NCBI RefSeq assembly: GCF_002878395.1
Contig: NC_061121.1
Coordinates: 133,427,186 to 133,491,185 of the forward strand
DNA: 64,000 nucleotides
Direction of reading: 5' to 3'
Source of the DNA: Capsicum annuum
Lineage: Eukaryota > Streptophyta > Magnoliopsida > Solanales > Solanaceae
This document shows positions 22,432-34,830 of the stretch, in pieces. Position 1 is the stretch's first letter, and the number at the start of each line of letters is the position of its first letter. The position numbers were made by a program, and so were the translations under genes. Below the pieces are notes generated by a model. It was given only the letters and a program-made list of their open reading frames with translations. It searched no databases and had not been told where the DNA came from.

Positions 22432-24772
22432 TTTAATGCCCTGAGTATGCACCCCAAATAATACATGGTTCTTATGACCCTGAGGGACCACAAGATAACC
22501 CATGACTAATATATGCTGTGAGCACTGAATAATAATACTATAATAATGTAAAAAATAGGCTGAAATGTCATAAGGTTCATAATCTGAATATTGATAAAGA
22601 ATAACAACTATAATAATATTTGATAAAACATCAAAAAATATGAAATACTGTCTGGACTAGTCAAGTCTGAAAAGCCTCTAACTGAACTGTCTGAATATGG
22701 AGTTGATGGGACAAGCCCCCAACTAACGCCGATTATTGAAAAACTGAAATAAAAACACATCCTCTATAGATGAGGACTCACTACTTAATCTGTTGTTGCT
22801 AAATGAATCTGTCTATGCGCGGTCAGGAACCTGAGCATCCGAACCTATGATATGATACATCATAGCACAAAGAAAGGGTATACGTCAGTACGTGGAATGT
22901 ACCGGTATGCTAGATGAGGCAAGTCAAGGGTTCATATACATGAACAATAACTAACTAAATGATATGGAATAACTGAGTAAAAGTACATGGATAACAGAAA
23001 CTACTGTAAATACTGAGTATGTAATACTGTGCATATACGTATACACTGTATCTGAGCTTTTACTAAAGTTGAGTACTAATTTCTGACACTGAGTAACTGA
23101 TATCTTAGATTACTGATAACTGAGTGACTGTGTTTGACAGTCCTGATTCTGTAGAACTGAACTGAGTTCTATACTAAGACTGAAACTAAAACTGTAGGAG
23201 GTAATCATATAACCGACATGCCCCAAATAAGATAACTGGGGTGCAACCTGTAACCCCAGCTGGAAGGGTGTCAGTACCGTGCCATAGGTAAATACAAGCT
23301 GAAGAGTTACCCTAATTAGGCAGGTACTCTAATAAGAACAGGGGTACCCTCAACCAGCAGGTTGATATCTCAACCTACACGGGCTACGTAGTTCTGGAAC
23401 ACAAGGACTGCTTCTAAGGAACACACCCTCTACTGGTAGGTGAGCCCCCATCCTTGGGTTCACTCGGTGATGAATCTTACTGCCAACTGAATAGACCATG
23501 GACTGATTTCTTGACTGTACTAGATTTGACTAAACTGTTACTGATCATGTTGACTGACTGAACTGGACTGAGTTCACTGAGTTCTGTAACAGACCGAGTA
23601 CTACTATTTCATGACATAACTGAGACTACTCTGTAACTATTGTAGCTCTAGGTAAACAACTAGATTTTTGGGTATTAGATCCCCCCAGGACTCAATAGAA
23701 TGAAAAGTAAAGTATAGCATGATCTTGAAAAGCATAACAAGGTCCACTTGTTCATAATTCATTCATAGAGACCTTTTATTAAACACATGTAGGGCATAAG
23801 CTTGTACATATGCTAGTATGTCATGATTTCTCCATTTAATTCATATGAACATTCTATCAAATATATGGGGAGCACAACTTAATGCATATAATCATGGACA
23901 ACATGTAAACATTGCAACTACAACACCCAAACTTGCTAAGTCAAGGATTATAATATGGGAATTACACAATTCAATATACATGCTATGTCAATTTCATGGG
24001 ATCTATAATTTATCATGGATTGAAACTCAATTAATGTCATAAACATGAATACAATCCAATTTCAAGCATATAAATTATGAATCATTAATATTGTAGTTTT
24101 AAAAATGATTCGTGGACTCTATGGGTGAAAGGAACCCATAGATGAACACCTAATACACTTGGGAATATTAATTCTTGAAATTTCTTGGAGGAATTCTTGA
24201 GTTTGTTCTTGATTTCTTGAAGCTAGGATTTTTCCCTTTGAGAAAAAATATTTTAATCTTGAGAGAAAGTGAGGAAATAATGCTCTAACTAGGTTAATTA
24301 AGGGTTAATCATGTGTTTAGACTAATTAGGGCCGTGGAAAAATACTAACTTACCCCTGGGAATTATTAAAATTTTCATCATTGGATGCCCGATTTTGGGC
24401 CTCACCGCGATGTGGTGGCATCACGGTGAGCCACTAGAATGTGGCTGACACTGAGTAAAAATGGACGATCGGGAAATTTGCTCTTGGCGTGATGTGACAC
24501 CATCACGGAGCCTCACTGGAATTTGACGATTGTCATATGAGCCATTAGCGCGATGCGGTGAAGTACCAGGTGGTACACTATTTTACTAAAAAAATCTATA
24601 ACTCTTCACCTGGGTGTCGGATTTGGGCATATTTTTTAACGTTGAAAAGCTGACTCAATTTCCTATGGAGTGGTAAGCTCTAAACTGATAAATAGTGGGT
24701 ATTTTAAAAAATTTATATATGAATACTCATGTACTGAGAGGTAAATTTAGCTAGGGAAATACGAGTATTACA
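22432..24772 (-). repeat. 5' LTR of element B (full copy)
   Basis: It begins tttaatgccctgag and ends gagtattaca. It carries the 364 bp missing from the left copy, including a block at 24387-24565 with repeated gcgatgtggtg, gtgatgtgacacc and gcgatgcggtg words. This motif block lies about 210-385 bp from the minus-strand LTR start. Confidence 0.92.
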
Positions 24773-24777
24773 AATCC
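24773..24777. repeat. Target site duplication of element B, right (aatcc)
   Basis: Matches 13462-13466. Confidence 0.85.
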
Positions 24778-24803
24778 ATACATCCCGTAGCAAATGAGTT
24801 CCA

Positions 24804-24863
<60 letters not shown>

Positions 24864-25184
24864 CCAAAACAAAAGAAGATGGAACAATTATAAATTCAGT
24901 CCAACGGTATCAACCCCAATACTAGTGCCAATACTAAGGCTGACACCCCTACCGACACAGCCCATTCCAACCCATAGTTGTCACATAAATCCTCTAACCA
25001 AAAAAAAAATGATATTTGGTTGGTACATGCCCCCTACCATTGCGAAAACCAATATCCATGAAAACACCAAAGTATGAAAAGAAATCCATGATATGAAATA
25101 GAGCCTTTCGAATTCTGGAAGCTCACCATTTCAATCCAATAGCTGATCCCGAATCCAATCACTAAGCAGGAAGAGTAGAATGGT
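24778..25184. other. Unassigned flank with (TA)n microsatellite
   Basis: This is the continuation of the sequence left of 13461. A TA run fills about 24815-24860. The rest shows no gene; it may belong to the outer part of the LTR that follows, whose start I cannot fix. Confidence 0.5.
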
Positions 25185-26960
25185 TGATTCCTGCATCACG
25201 TGAGGATAGAACCACCCAAATATAGGATAACGGGTGAACGCTAGAAAGTACTCGAGGTAAGGATAAAATAATGCCAACCTTTAAAACCAAGCAACAACCA
25301 AACAATAATAACAACAACAAATCCATGTCGGGAAAGGGAACTAGGTTTAGCATGCATTTAAAACCATTAACCTAGGTGTGCGTAGCTTAACCTTCCTAGT
25401 ACCACCCACGAGCTATATAGGTCTAGTGTAACCTCCTGAATGGGCCTTGGTATGTGTAGCCATACGAATTGAAGATACCATAGAAGTAGAGGATTCCAAA
25501 GTACCCTTCAATCTCTATGATATATATTTACAAGTGTAGCTCAGGGGATTCCCATGTACCCTATATGGTCATTGTGACCAAATCCTCATGTCAACAAATA
25601 TGAGCTTCCAGTGTTTGTCCATTGGACTCACACCTTCATAGTTAGCTATAACACCCTGCTATTATTGCCCAATTAAAACCATTACCTCATAACTAAGACT
25701 ACTATTCCATTATTATTAACCAAGGCTAGAAGTAGTGGTATCATCATACCGACTATAGCTTGCAAGCAATGTCCTTAGCCATCCTTCTTAAGAAGAAGGG
25801 ATTCCTGTGTACCCACAGATTACATTATTAAGTTGACTTAGGGGAATCCCATGTATCCCACAAGATGATCATTATTAGGGTGCTAAGGTGGGATTTTTTT
25901 ATATCCCATAAGTCCTTACCATTTACCCATTCCAATTCATTTAAACCATTTATGCCATTTAGAGTTCTATTACCAAGTTATACAATGTAATAGTTCCATT
26001 AAAAGTCCAAAATATATAGTAAAAAGCATTCTCATGGTCATTTTATCAAACACATTATGGGCATAGTGTTTCAAAAACCAAAACCAAGTTCCTATTAACC
26101 ATTCCCATGTAACCAAATATCCAAACCACCATTAAAACATGTAAATCCATAATTAAAACATGGGGAAATCATAACCCAGCATTTCTAACCAAAACCCCCC
26201 AACATATATTTGAAAACCTAAAATCATACAACAATTATGCCATGAAAACAATTTATAAAACATGCCATTAGTTTGAACTAACAATGAGGGAGAAGTATCT
26301 TGCCTTAGATTAAGAAGAAGATGAGAAGAAATCACTCTTATGAGCCTCAATTGACCACCTTGAAGGAAACCCTAGCTTTTGCTTTACCAAAGAGCCTTGA
26401 GAGATATTGAGAGAGTTTAGAGTGTTTGATGGAATTCAAATAGGTTAATGAAGCCCCAAAAAGGTGTTGTAAGTCATGGGGTCCCAAGGAGTTATAAAGA
26501 GAAATATCCAGAATACCCCACTTAAATTGTATAAAATCCCGCAGAAGGATACGACCACACCCCTTATCTGTACCCTAGGGTACGAGTGGTACCCTCTATT
26601 TGTATCCCAAGTAGAATCCCAACCCTTACAATGACCAACCTACAACTCCAAAGTCCCACTCATACCCAATCATACGATTGGTACCCATAAATCGTACCCA
26701 GGGCAGAATAGAATCAAAGAAGATTTGACACTGTCCAGCATATGACCAATGGTACGACTCGTACCCTATCTTAAGGCCTAATGTTGAGCCACTCGTACTC
26801 ACACCAGAAACTAATCCAACCCACCAACCAATACTGGTCAGCATACGACCAAGACTATATCAACTATATCCCATCAAACAACTAGTACCCTTTAGTCGTA
26901 TGATGTCCAAAAATAAAAAGTCCAAGAAATTTTCTAAGGGTCAAAACCCAAGGTGTTTCA
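25185..26960 (-). repeat. 3' LTR of element D (left limit uncertain)
   Basis: It ends ggtgtttca at 26960 beside the polypurine tract. The terminal 421 bp match the remnant at 31108-31535, and the body is homologous to LTR E, for example the gggaaaggga and tagcatgca region near 25335. A motif block at 26535-26895 carries a perfect 14-bp palindrome GTACCCTAGGGTAC (26570-26583) and many gtaccc and gtacgac words. Confidence 0.8.
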
Positions 26961-26970
26961 ATCCCCCCAC
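26961..26970 (-). other. Polypurine tract of element D
   Basis: atccccccac on plus, GTGGGGGGAT on minus, directly against the 3' LTR. Confidence 0.8.
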
Positions 26971-27083
26971 TAGGACCATTCATTCCCGAATGATGGACAA
27001 GGTAATACAAGAACGAGTTACACCCCAACATAACCATTCCAACCTTTAACTAAGTTACAAACAAAGATGCAAGGAAATTAACC

Positions 27084-28360
27084 TTACTTTAACCAAGTTA
27101 AAAAACAAAGATGTCGTCTAGAACATATACCTTCCGCATGAATATCCAGAGAAGGAAACAACAGCGGATACTTGGACTTCATGTTCTCTTCCGCTTCCCA
27201 AGTAGCTTCTTCCACCTTGTGGTTGCGCCACAAAACCTTAACCGTCCGCAACCGATGAACCTGTCTATCCAAGATCTCTGATAAAATTTCTTCATAAGAC
27301 AGAGAATTCAAGATACCCAAACGTTCCAAATAAATAACTGATGAAGGATCACCTAGACACTTTCTCAACATAGAGACATGAAATATCGAATGAGTGGATC
27401 TCAAACTAGAAGGCAACTTCAATTCATACGCAATATTACTAACACTCATCAAAACCATATAAGGACTAATATATCAGGGATTGAGCTTTCACTTCTTCCC
27501 AAACCATATTACTTCCTTCATGGGAGACACCTTTAGGAACACCCTATCCCTAACCTCAAACTCTAATTCCCTACACCTTACATCTACATAGGACTTTTGG
27601 CAACTTTGAGCAGCGTTAATCCTATCTCAGATCACCTTACCTTCTCTATAGCCTGACAAACCAAATCTAGGCCTAACATATCTGCCACACCAAGATTGAA
27701 CCATTCAATAGGATATCTATATCTGCTACCATACATGTCTCAAAAAAGGGTAGCCTAATACTAGAATGATAGCTATTATTGCAAACAAACTCTACAAGAG
27801 GTAGATTCGATACCCAACTACCACAATAATCAATCACAAATGCATGAAGCATATCCTCCAATGTTAGAATAGTCTTTTTTTTCTTGCCCATCCATCTTCG
27901 GGTGAAATGTAGTACTCAAACTAACCTTAGTACCCAACCCCTTCTGAAATGACCACCAAAAGTGAGATAAAACTGCATAACACGATCTGAGATAATCGAA
28001 AGAAGTACCCCATGTAGCTTCACAATCTCGTGAAGATACAACTTTACATAATCCTCCACCAAAAAGTTAGTCCTCACATGCAAAAAGTGAGCCGACTTTG
28101 TCATTCAATCCAGATGACCCAAACTGAATCAAATTGGTTTCGAAACCAAGAAAGACCGATAACGAAGTCCATGTTGATCACCTCCCATTTCTATTCTGGC
28201 AAATCTATTTCTTGATACAACCAAACAGGCATCATGTTCTCAACTTTGACTTATTGGCACATCATGCACTTAGCCACAAAAATAACCACATCTTTATTCA
28301 TGCTATTCCACCAATATATCTCCTTGAGATCAGATACATTTTTGTGGAGACATGATGAAC
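27084..28360 (-). pseudogene. Element D integrase and chromodomain
   Basis: The integrase core parts are MTKSAHFLHVRTNFLVEDYV and SIISDRVMQF (second Asp kept, but GT lost). LPLVEFVCNNSYHSSIRLPF follows, then the chromodomain EILDRQVHRLRTVKVLWRNH with VEEATWEAEENMKSKYPLLF. Frameshifts separate the blocks, for example near 27900 and 27480. This is a chromovirus by its chromodomain. Confidence 0.87.
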
Positions 28361-28499
28361 AACGTAATATGATTCTTGTACCTCAGCCAATACCCTTTCT
28401 CACAACCCATCGATATTCAAAACACATAACCTCCTTTGGTACCATAAGGTACCATCACTACCGATCTAAAATACCATTATATTTTTCCTACCGATATCA

Positions 28500-29320
28500 C
28501 CCTTGATTTTTATCAAGGTAGGATCTAACATTTGTTTCTGCTTGATCTTTGCACCAAGAGACAACTGAACTACTTCCTGTACCAATATACCACCATTTTC
28601 AAAGTCTAAAAGGTGAACTAAAACATTAGCCAAGGGTGAATATCTTCACCAACCCCCGCCTTTCCTTATCCACATAAGCCAAACTCCCCATGGGTAACCT
28701 GCTAAATGAATCAGCAACAATATTAGCCTTACCTAGATGATAGTGATAACTCATGTCATATTCCTTGAGAAGCTTAAGCCATCTCCTCTGTCTGAGGTTA
28801 AGCTCCTTCTGAGTAAACACATACTGTAGAATCTTATGATCCAAAAAAAATCATGTGCACTCCATACAAATGTTGTTGCTAGATTTTCAATGCAAACACC
28901 ACAACTAATAATTCCAGGTAATGAGTTGGATAATTCTTCTCATGCACTTTCAACTACCTAGATGCATAGGCAATCACCTTATCATGCTGTATCAAAACAC
29001 AACCAAGTCCCACTCGGGACACATCACAATAAATCACAAACTTATCATTGCCTTCAGGCAAAGTCAAAACCAGAGATGAAGTTAGCTTATCCTTCAGCTT
29101 CTCAAAACTACCTTCACAAGCATCCAAATAAGAGAACTTTACCTTATTTTGAGTCAACTTAGTTAATAGGACAACTATCATCAAGAAACTTTCTGCAAAC
29201 CTCCTATAATACCCAGCCAAACCCAAAAAGTTATAAATATCAATTGGAGTCGTAGGTCTAGGCCACTTCTTAACCACCGTCTCCTTATGTGGATTTACCA
29301 TGATCCCCTCACTAGAAATA
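28500..29320 (-). pseudogene. Element D RNase H domain
   Basis: GYYRRFAESFLMIVVLLTKL leads into [20 protein letters not shown] (the usual DAS is DVS, Asp kept). MDHKILQYVFTQKELNLRQR keeps the later Asp, and the linker LLKEYDMSYHYHLGKAN and VADSFSRLPMGSL follows. The Glu segment between 28860 and 28950 is out of frame with stops. Confidence 0.87.
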
Positions 29321-30083
29321 ATATGACTCAGAAAATTAACAGCGTTTAACTAGAACTCACATTTACAGAATTTGGCATACAACTACTACTTTTTCAAAGT
29401 CTGCAACACTACACGGAGGTGATTGAGATGATCCAAATCACTCTTAGAATACACCAGAATGTCATTAATGAACATAGTGACAAAAATTTCTAGAAACTGA
29501 TGGAATACCCTATTCATCAAATCCATGAATGCCTTTGAGGAATAGGTCAAACCAAAAGACATAACCAAGAACTCAAACTGCCCATACCGAGTACAAAAAG
29601 ATATCTTAGGGATATCCACCTCCCTAATCTTTAGTTGATGATACCCAAATCGAAGATCTATATTAGAAAAGAATTTGGCACCTTGAAACTGATCAAACCA
29701 ATTATTTATCCTCTCATAAGAGGATACTTGTTCTTAACTATTACCTTATTCAACTATTTATAGTCAATACACATCCAAAAGAAACCATTCTTATTACGTA
29801 CAAATAACATCGGTGCAACCTACGAGGACATACTAGGACAGATAAAACCCATAGTGAAAAGATCCTTAAGTTGCTCCTTAAGTTCCCTTAACTCCGCCAG
29901 AGCCATTCTATAAAGAGGAATGGATATTAGATGAGTGTCCAGAACTAAATTAATCCCAAACTCAATCTCCCTATCCATAGAAACACTGGGAAGTTCATCC
30001 AGAAAGACCTCAGGAAACTCATTAACCATCAAAACTAAATGTAAAGAAGGACCTTTCGAGTTAAAGATTTTAACCCAGGCCAA
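29321..30083 (-). pseudogene. Element D reverse transcriptase, FIND instead of FIDD
   Basis: MDIPKISFCTRYGQFEFLV and [20 protein letters not shown] are clear. The catalytic box reads MFINDILVYSKSD, an Asp to Asn change that removes a metal ligand. The upstream part ([40 protein letters not shown]) is open from 30083 to 29820; stops lie between. Confidence 0.88.
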
Positions 30084-30480
30084 ATGATAAAGACACTCTT
30101 TAGATGTTAATCTCTGAGCCCTAAGATATGATATAAAATTCCCCTTGGGAGTTAAGGATCCACCCTTCAGTTCAATAACAGACTCACTAGGAAATATAAA
30201 GACAACCCTGCTAGCACGAACGTAACTAATCCATACCCAAAATAATATAAAATTCCACCATAACTAATTTGAACAAATCCACCAAAGTCTCCTTACTATC
30301 AATAGATACCACACACCCCTATAAACTATTTTAGCAACCATAGAGTCACCTTCCAGGGTAAAAATATAAAAGGGATTCAAAATAACCTCGGTATCAAAAC
30401 CAAAATACACAGCCACATATGGGGTCACATAAGAAAGAATGGACCCCAGATCAAGTAAACAATAAACATCTCAAGAAAAG
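30084..30480 (-). pseudogene. Element D aspartic protease
   Basis: The minus strand at about 30370-30470 reads DVYCLLDLGSILSYVTPYVA, the active-site region with DLG, followed by FTLEGDSMVAKIVYRG. The C-terminal part near 30240-30300 is degenerate with stops. Confidence 0.78.
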
Positions 30481-31107
30481 AGTTGTAACGTACTAGTCAC
30501 AACATCAGATAATGCCTTAGAATCCAATTGGCTAGCGAGAACATATAACCTACTTTGGCCTTTGTCGGTACCAGAAGAAGAAATAGATATAGAAGAAATA
30601 TCCTTCGGTGTAAGAGCAGATGAAGAGGTAACCAAAACCTTATTCACTCCTGGAGCAACCTTACCAACCAGATAATTTCTAAGCATATGGTTGGGCTAAG
30701 CATATTTAAAGCACCTGTCCTTTCCTTCATCACAAAAACCCTGACGTAACCAACCACAAAATCTACAAAGAGGACATAATAAAGCTGATTGTGCCCCACT
30801 TGCCTAAAATTAGGCACCTTATGCCCTAAATTTGTCGTTACCCTACTGACGCCTATCACTCGACTGCTTCAGCTAAGGAGCACTAGTTGTGAAGAAGGAA
30901 CCAGAACTCCCTCACTTCTTATTTAGCCACTTACCACTATCCTAACCACTTTGCTATTGACCACCACCTTAGTCAGAGAAACTAAACTTTTTACCCAGCC
31001 TTTCCTCTATCTCAGCCTGCTTCTTTTTTTCCTCATCCACCTATTGAATATGAACAACTAACCTAGAAAAATCTATGTCCTTGATCATCAATGCAGAATA
31101 AAAATCT
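30481..31107 (-). pseudogene. Element D gag fragment (C-terminal part, zinc knuckle)
   Basis: Only the nucleocapsid end remains. A knuckle-like CPLC and CFKYA, stop, PNHMLRNY segment lies near 30680-30780, and a charged EEKKKQAEIEERLGKKFSF segment near 30990-31040. The capsid part and the start codon are absent because the sequence joins LTR DNA at about 31108. Confidence 0.75.
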
Positions 31108-31535
31108 TTCAAGAGGGTACGACTATCTTTCCCTTATTCGTACCCTAGGGTGTGAGTGGTACCCTCTACTTGTACCCCAAGAAGAATTCCAACCCTTACA
31201 CTAACCAACCTATAACTCAAAAGTCCCACTCGTACCCAATCATATGATGGTACCCATAAACCATACCCTAGGTAGAATAGAATCAAAAGAGATTTGACAC
31301 TATCCAACATAATAGCCAATGGTACGACTCATACCCTATCTTAAGGCTTATGGCTTATGGTGAGCAACTTGTACTTACACTAGAAACTAATCAAACCTAC
31401 CAACCAATACTTGTCAGTATATGACTAAGACCATACTAAATGTATTCCATCATATGACTATTACCCCTAGTCGTATGATGTCGAGAAATCAGAAATCCAA
31501 GAAATTTTCTAAGGGTCAAAACCCAGGGTGTTTTC
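31108..31535 (-). repeat. 5' LTR remnant of element D fused to gag
   Basis: It is homologous to 26540-26960 of the left LTR, beginning near a ggtacgac word and ending aaacccagggtgttt. Only the outer 428 bp are kept. The inner LTR part, primer binding site and gag start were lost in one deletion. Confidence 0.85.
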
Positions 31536-31540
31536 TTCAG

Positions 31541-33170
31541 TGCCTGCATCATATGGGGTAAAACATCCGATGATGGTTAGTGGGTTGAGAACTAGCATGT
31601 AACTCATGGATAGGAGATAAAATAAACAAAGTTAAATCTGTTTTAAAACTATATGAACATCATCATATATATACATAGATAATATACTGGGAAAGGGAAA
31701 CAAGGATTAGCATGCACATTAATACTTTAGCCTGGATTGTGTACCTCAACCGTCAAAACATAAGAGAAAACCCACAGGCTATATGGGTCCATCTCTCCCC
31801 CAGCTAAAAGGTCCCAGTGTGTGTAGCTGTACGAACCAGAGGATGTACATATGCACCATAGGGACTCGAACCTCCCATCATACCAAAGTAACTTAATCAC
31901 CCAATCATGAAATATAATATGAGGTATTTGAACCTCCTAATCATATAATAATGGGGGATCAAACCTCCTAGTTATTTAGACCCCGTGTAGGCATTGGCGG
32001 TTTCCAGTATTGGTCCCTCGGGACCCTAACTTTCACGACTCAGCTACACAACCCTCATTAAACCCAAATTAAAATATTTATATACATTCCTATTCATTGG
32101 ACTGTAATACACATTTAGGCATACATTGTTGGTATCGTCATACCAACTATACTTGAAAGGTAACATTAACATGCCATCTCAATTTAATTAACTTAAAAAA
32201 AGACCCCCCTCCCTCGTTCATTAAATGAAACCACATGTTTTAATAACCTCTTTATATCATACGATTGTTGCAAAAATAGTTCAATGCAATTTTACTCGTA
32301 CTCAAAACCACTTTAACAAAATTTGGGCTGGGATTATTACTAATTCAATTGGCAATATTCATAAAATTAAGGGAAATCACAATTCCCTAGTTAATTCCCC
32401 ATGCCCATGCATCATATTGATTTCAAAACCACAATTTAAAACATAACCACTTCATATGTAAACATGAAATATCACATAAACAACAATTATTCAAAACCCT
32501 CAACCCATGAAAACCCACATTAAAAACCATCCAATTAAACTATTCAAATACATACTTTTCTTAAATTGAGAAATAGGAAAGAGTAACATGCCTTAAACAC
32601 TAAGTTTTATGGAGAGAAATCAACCCTTGAGCTCATGGATGATCAACTTCACCCTAAGTATCTTTCTTAAGGGAATTTTAAAGTATTCAAAAGTGTTTTT
32701 ATAGGGAATCATAAGTTAATGAAGTCCCAAAGAGGGTTTTAAGTCGTAGGGTCTAAGTTGGGAAAGAGGAAAATTACCAAAATACCCTTAATTAAAAGAT
32801 TGGAAACCTACACCCAGTCGTTATGGATGACCTCATGACTCATAGGATCACCCTATGACTCCTTTAGTCCATTCGTAGTTTGGTAAGTGTATAGGGCCAC
32901 TGTACACTAGTCTGGTTACAAGTCAAACCATACGACTTGTATCCAGTCCTTACGACTCGTAACATACTAGTCGTAGTCACAATAGGTACCTAGGTTAGTA
33001 CACTGTTTTCACTACGATCGGAACACTATGACACATTATGAGTATTTATGACTCATTGGGAGCCACTAATACTCAGAATAGAAAACTTACCCACACACAT
33101 TGGCCAGGCTATTATTTGGGTACTTACAACTTTTAATCACACCCTACGACTCACAGGGTGAGTCATTATA
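31541..33170 (-). repeat. LTR E, sister family of LTR D (limits approximate)
   Basis: It shares ordered blocks with LTR D: tgcctgcatcatatgggg against ctgcatcacgtgagg, gggaaagggaaacaagg with tagcatgca, gctatatgggtcc, a gtgtgtagctgtacgaa block, and the atgccttaa to gagctca region. It abuts the end of the D remnant and has no internal region of its own, so it is a solo or partial LTR. The right limit is judged only from loss of similarity. Confidence 0.65.
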
Positions 33171-33299
33171 AATTATTTATATGCTAAAGTGCATCATTAT
33201 TTTTCTTTATGTATATTTTCTTGATTTTTCTCATATACTACTTTAGGGAATTATTACAATTCATGAACTAACATTTTTACCTTTTGAGTGTTTTCCTTT

Positions 33300-34230
33300 T
33301 CTTTTAAAAAAGAGAGGCGAATTTGTGTTGGTAATAAAACTTGCTCATCTTGCGAAGACAAAAGCAAAGTAATCATTGGTGCCATCAGTCGCAAAAAAGA
33401 ATAAAAAATCCTCCAAGGCACATTATCTTACATTTTGGAGTTATTATTTGATTTTCTTGTAGTTGCGCTTTGTGATTTCCTTGTAATCGTACATTCTAGT
33501 AAATGAATTATGTTCGACCTAATTTCCCTAGTGGAATACGTAGGTGGACTGTGTTGGCTTCATTTATATTATCAAAAATATTAAATCTTTCTTTTTATTT
33601 TATACGAACTACGTTTGACCTAAATTTTCAAGAATGGAATACGTAGGCGGCTTATGTCATCTTCAGTCAATCCCATAGAAAAATTATTTTTCTGTTTTAT
33701 GGTAGAACTACATATGGTATGATTCCTACCTTAATAGAATATGTGAGCACCACACTAGCTCGATCATATTCTCCACAAGATTCTATTTTGGAGGATTTTC
33801 TTCTTAGTTACATGGAGATGACATTAAACCGTGTAACTGGGGAAGAAATTTTAGAGAAGGTCTCAAAAAATTCACAAGAACTTGACATTTGCAACAAAGT
33901 TAAACATCAGACATTACTGAAGCTGAATCGGTGCATAAATTTGAGAAGTTGTAAAATTTCAAGTTATGCTACACCAAAAAGGACTCAAGTATTTTGCATT
34001 CTACACTGGGGCAAAATTTTTTAGAAAATCTCAAAAATTCCATACTAAATGATGTAATAAGTTATAAAGAAGTTTGGGAGTTTCTAAACTAAGGCAGAAT
34101 TTTTTAGGGAGATCCTCAAAAATTCTACAAAGACTGCACTTCAACCCTGCAAATCGATGATCAACAAGGAGTATCAGGAAATCAAGAAAAAACCAACACA
34201 GTCAGCCTCTCAAAACTAAGAATTTTTTTT
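33300..34230. repeat. LTR-like repeat with roughly 101-bp units and hairpins
   Basis: A unit with gaactacgt, gacctaa and gaatacgtaggNgg recurs at about 33500, 33605 and 33705. Three hairpins of GAATTTTTT/AAAAATTC type lie at 33845-33873, 34012-34040 and 34096-34126. Similar ggatatgt-ggc DNA recurs at 45685-45710 beyond element C. This resembles LTRs of large plant gypsy elements of the Tat/Ogre group, but that is a weak assignment. No coding gene is seen. Confidence 0.5.
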
Positions 34231-34830
34231 GGATGCAGGAACAATGAAGTCATATCATTGACAATGTTAAGCATGTAAAGGGCATTACCAGATCCACTAT
34301 GGCCTTGTCATAATAATCTAAACAACTTTTCATATCCTTTTTCCCTTTAGTTATGTTTCTATTACTTCGTTATGTTCTCTAACACGTTCTCTAATTTTGT
34401 AGGAAATGATCGAGCAAAACAATTAAGATATGGGGATATCACTTAAAACACTATCTCCAAATCATCTTGAGTTAAACGACTTCTTCTATTGCAGTTTTAA
34501 CTTAGTTACAATAAATTTTTATTAATGGGTATTTATTGAGTCATGCAGGTGACATTACGCAAGATCGGCCAGGATTGTCACCCTATTTGAGGTGATGTAT
34601 CTTATTATATTTGGGTCATCTACCCTATCAAGAGGACATAATGGATTATCACCTTATTTTATTATATTTGGGTCATCTATCATTTCAAGAAGACATACCC
34701 AATCATCACGTTATTCGAGGTGACACACCTTATTACATTTGGGATATCCCCCATTTATAAGGACATATCTTATTATATTTGGATCTCCACCCTTTAAGAG
34801 GGTGCATCAGGTCATCTCTTTATTTGAGGT
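34231..34830. other. Repeat block leading into the tandem arrays
   Basis: Diverged units with gtcaccctatttgaggtgatg- and atatttgggtcatc-type words start at about 34545. They carry the same cacc/ggtg hairpin idea as the arrays to the right, but with irregular spacing. No gene is recognised. Confidence 0.5.

Larger units (their letters stand above)
13467..24772 (-). mobile_element. Ty3/gypsy chromovirus element B, structurally complete
   Basis: Two LTRs (13467-15484 and 22432-24772) flank a minus-strand internal region with primer binding site, gag, protease, RT, RNase H, integrase, chromodomain and polypurine tract in order, bounded by a matching 5-bp duplication. Length is about 11.3 kb, including a nested solo LTR of 1835 bp. 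Stops and frameshifts are present throughout pol, so it is not autonomous. Divergence between the LTRs is obvious by eye, which suggests an old insertion. Confidence 0.94.
25185..31535 (-). mobile_element. Ty3/gypsy chromovirus element D with deleted 5' end
   Basis: On the minus strand the order is LTR remnant, gag C-terminal part, protease, RT, RNase H, integrase, chromodomain, polypurine tract, LTR. The LTR starts TGAAACACC on the minus strand, unlike the TGTAATAC type of B and C, so this is a different family. Primer binding site, gag N-terminus and the inner part of the 5' LTR are missing. The left boundary is only estimated, from the point where homology to LTR E begins. Confidence 0.87.
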
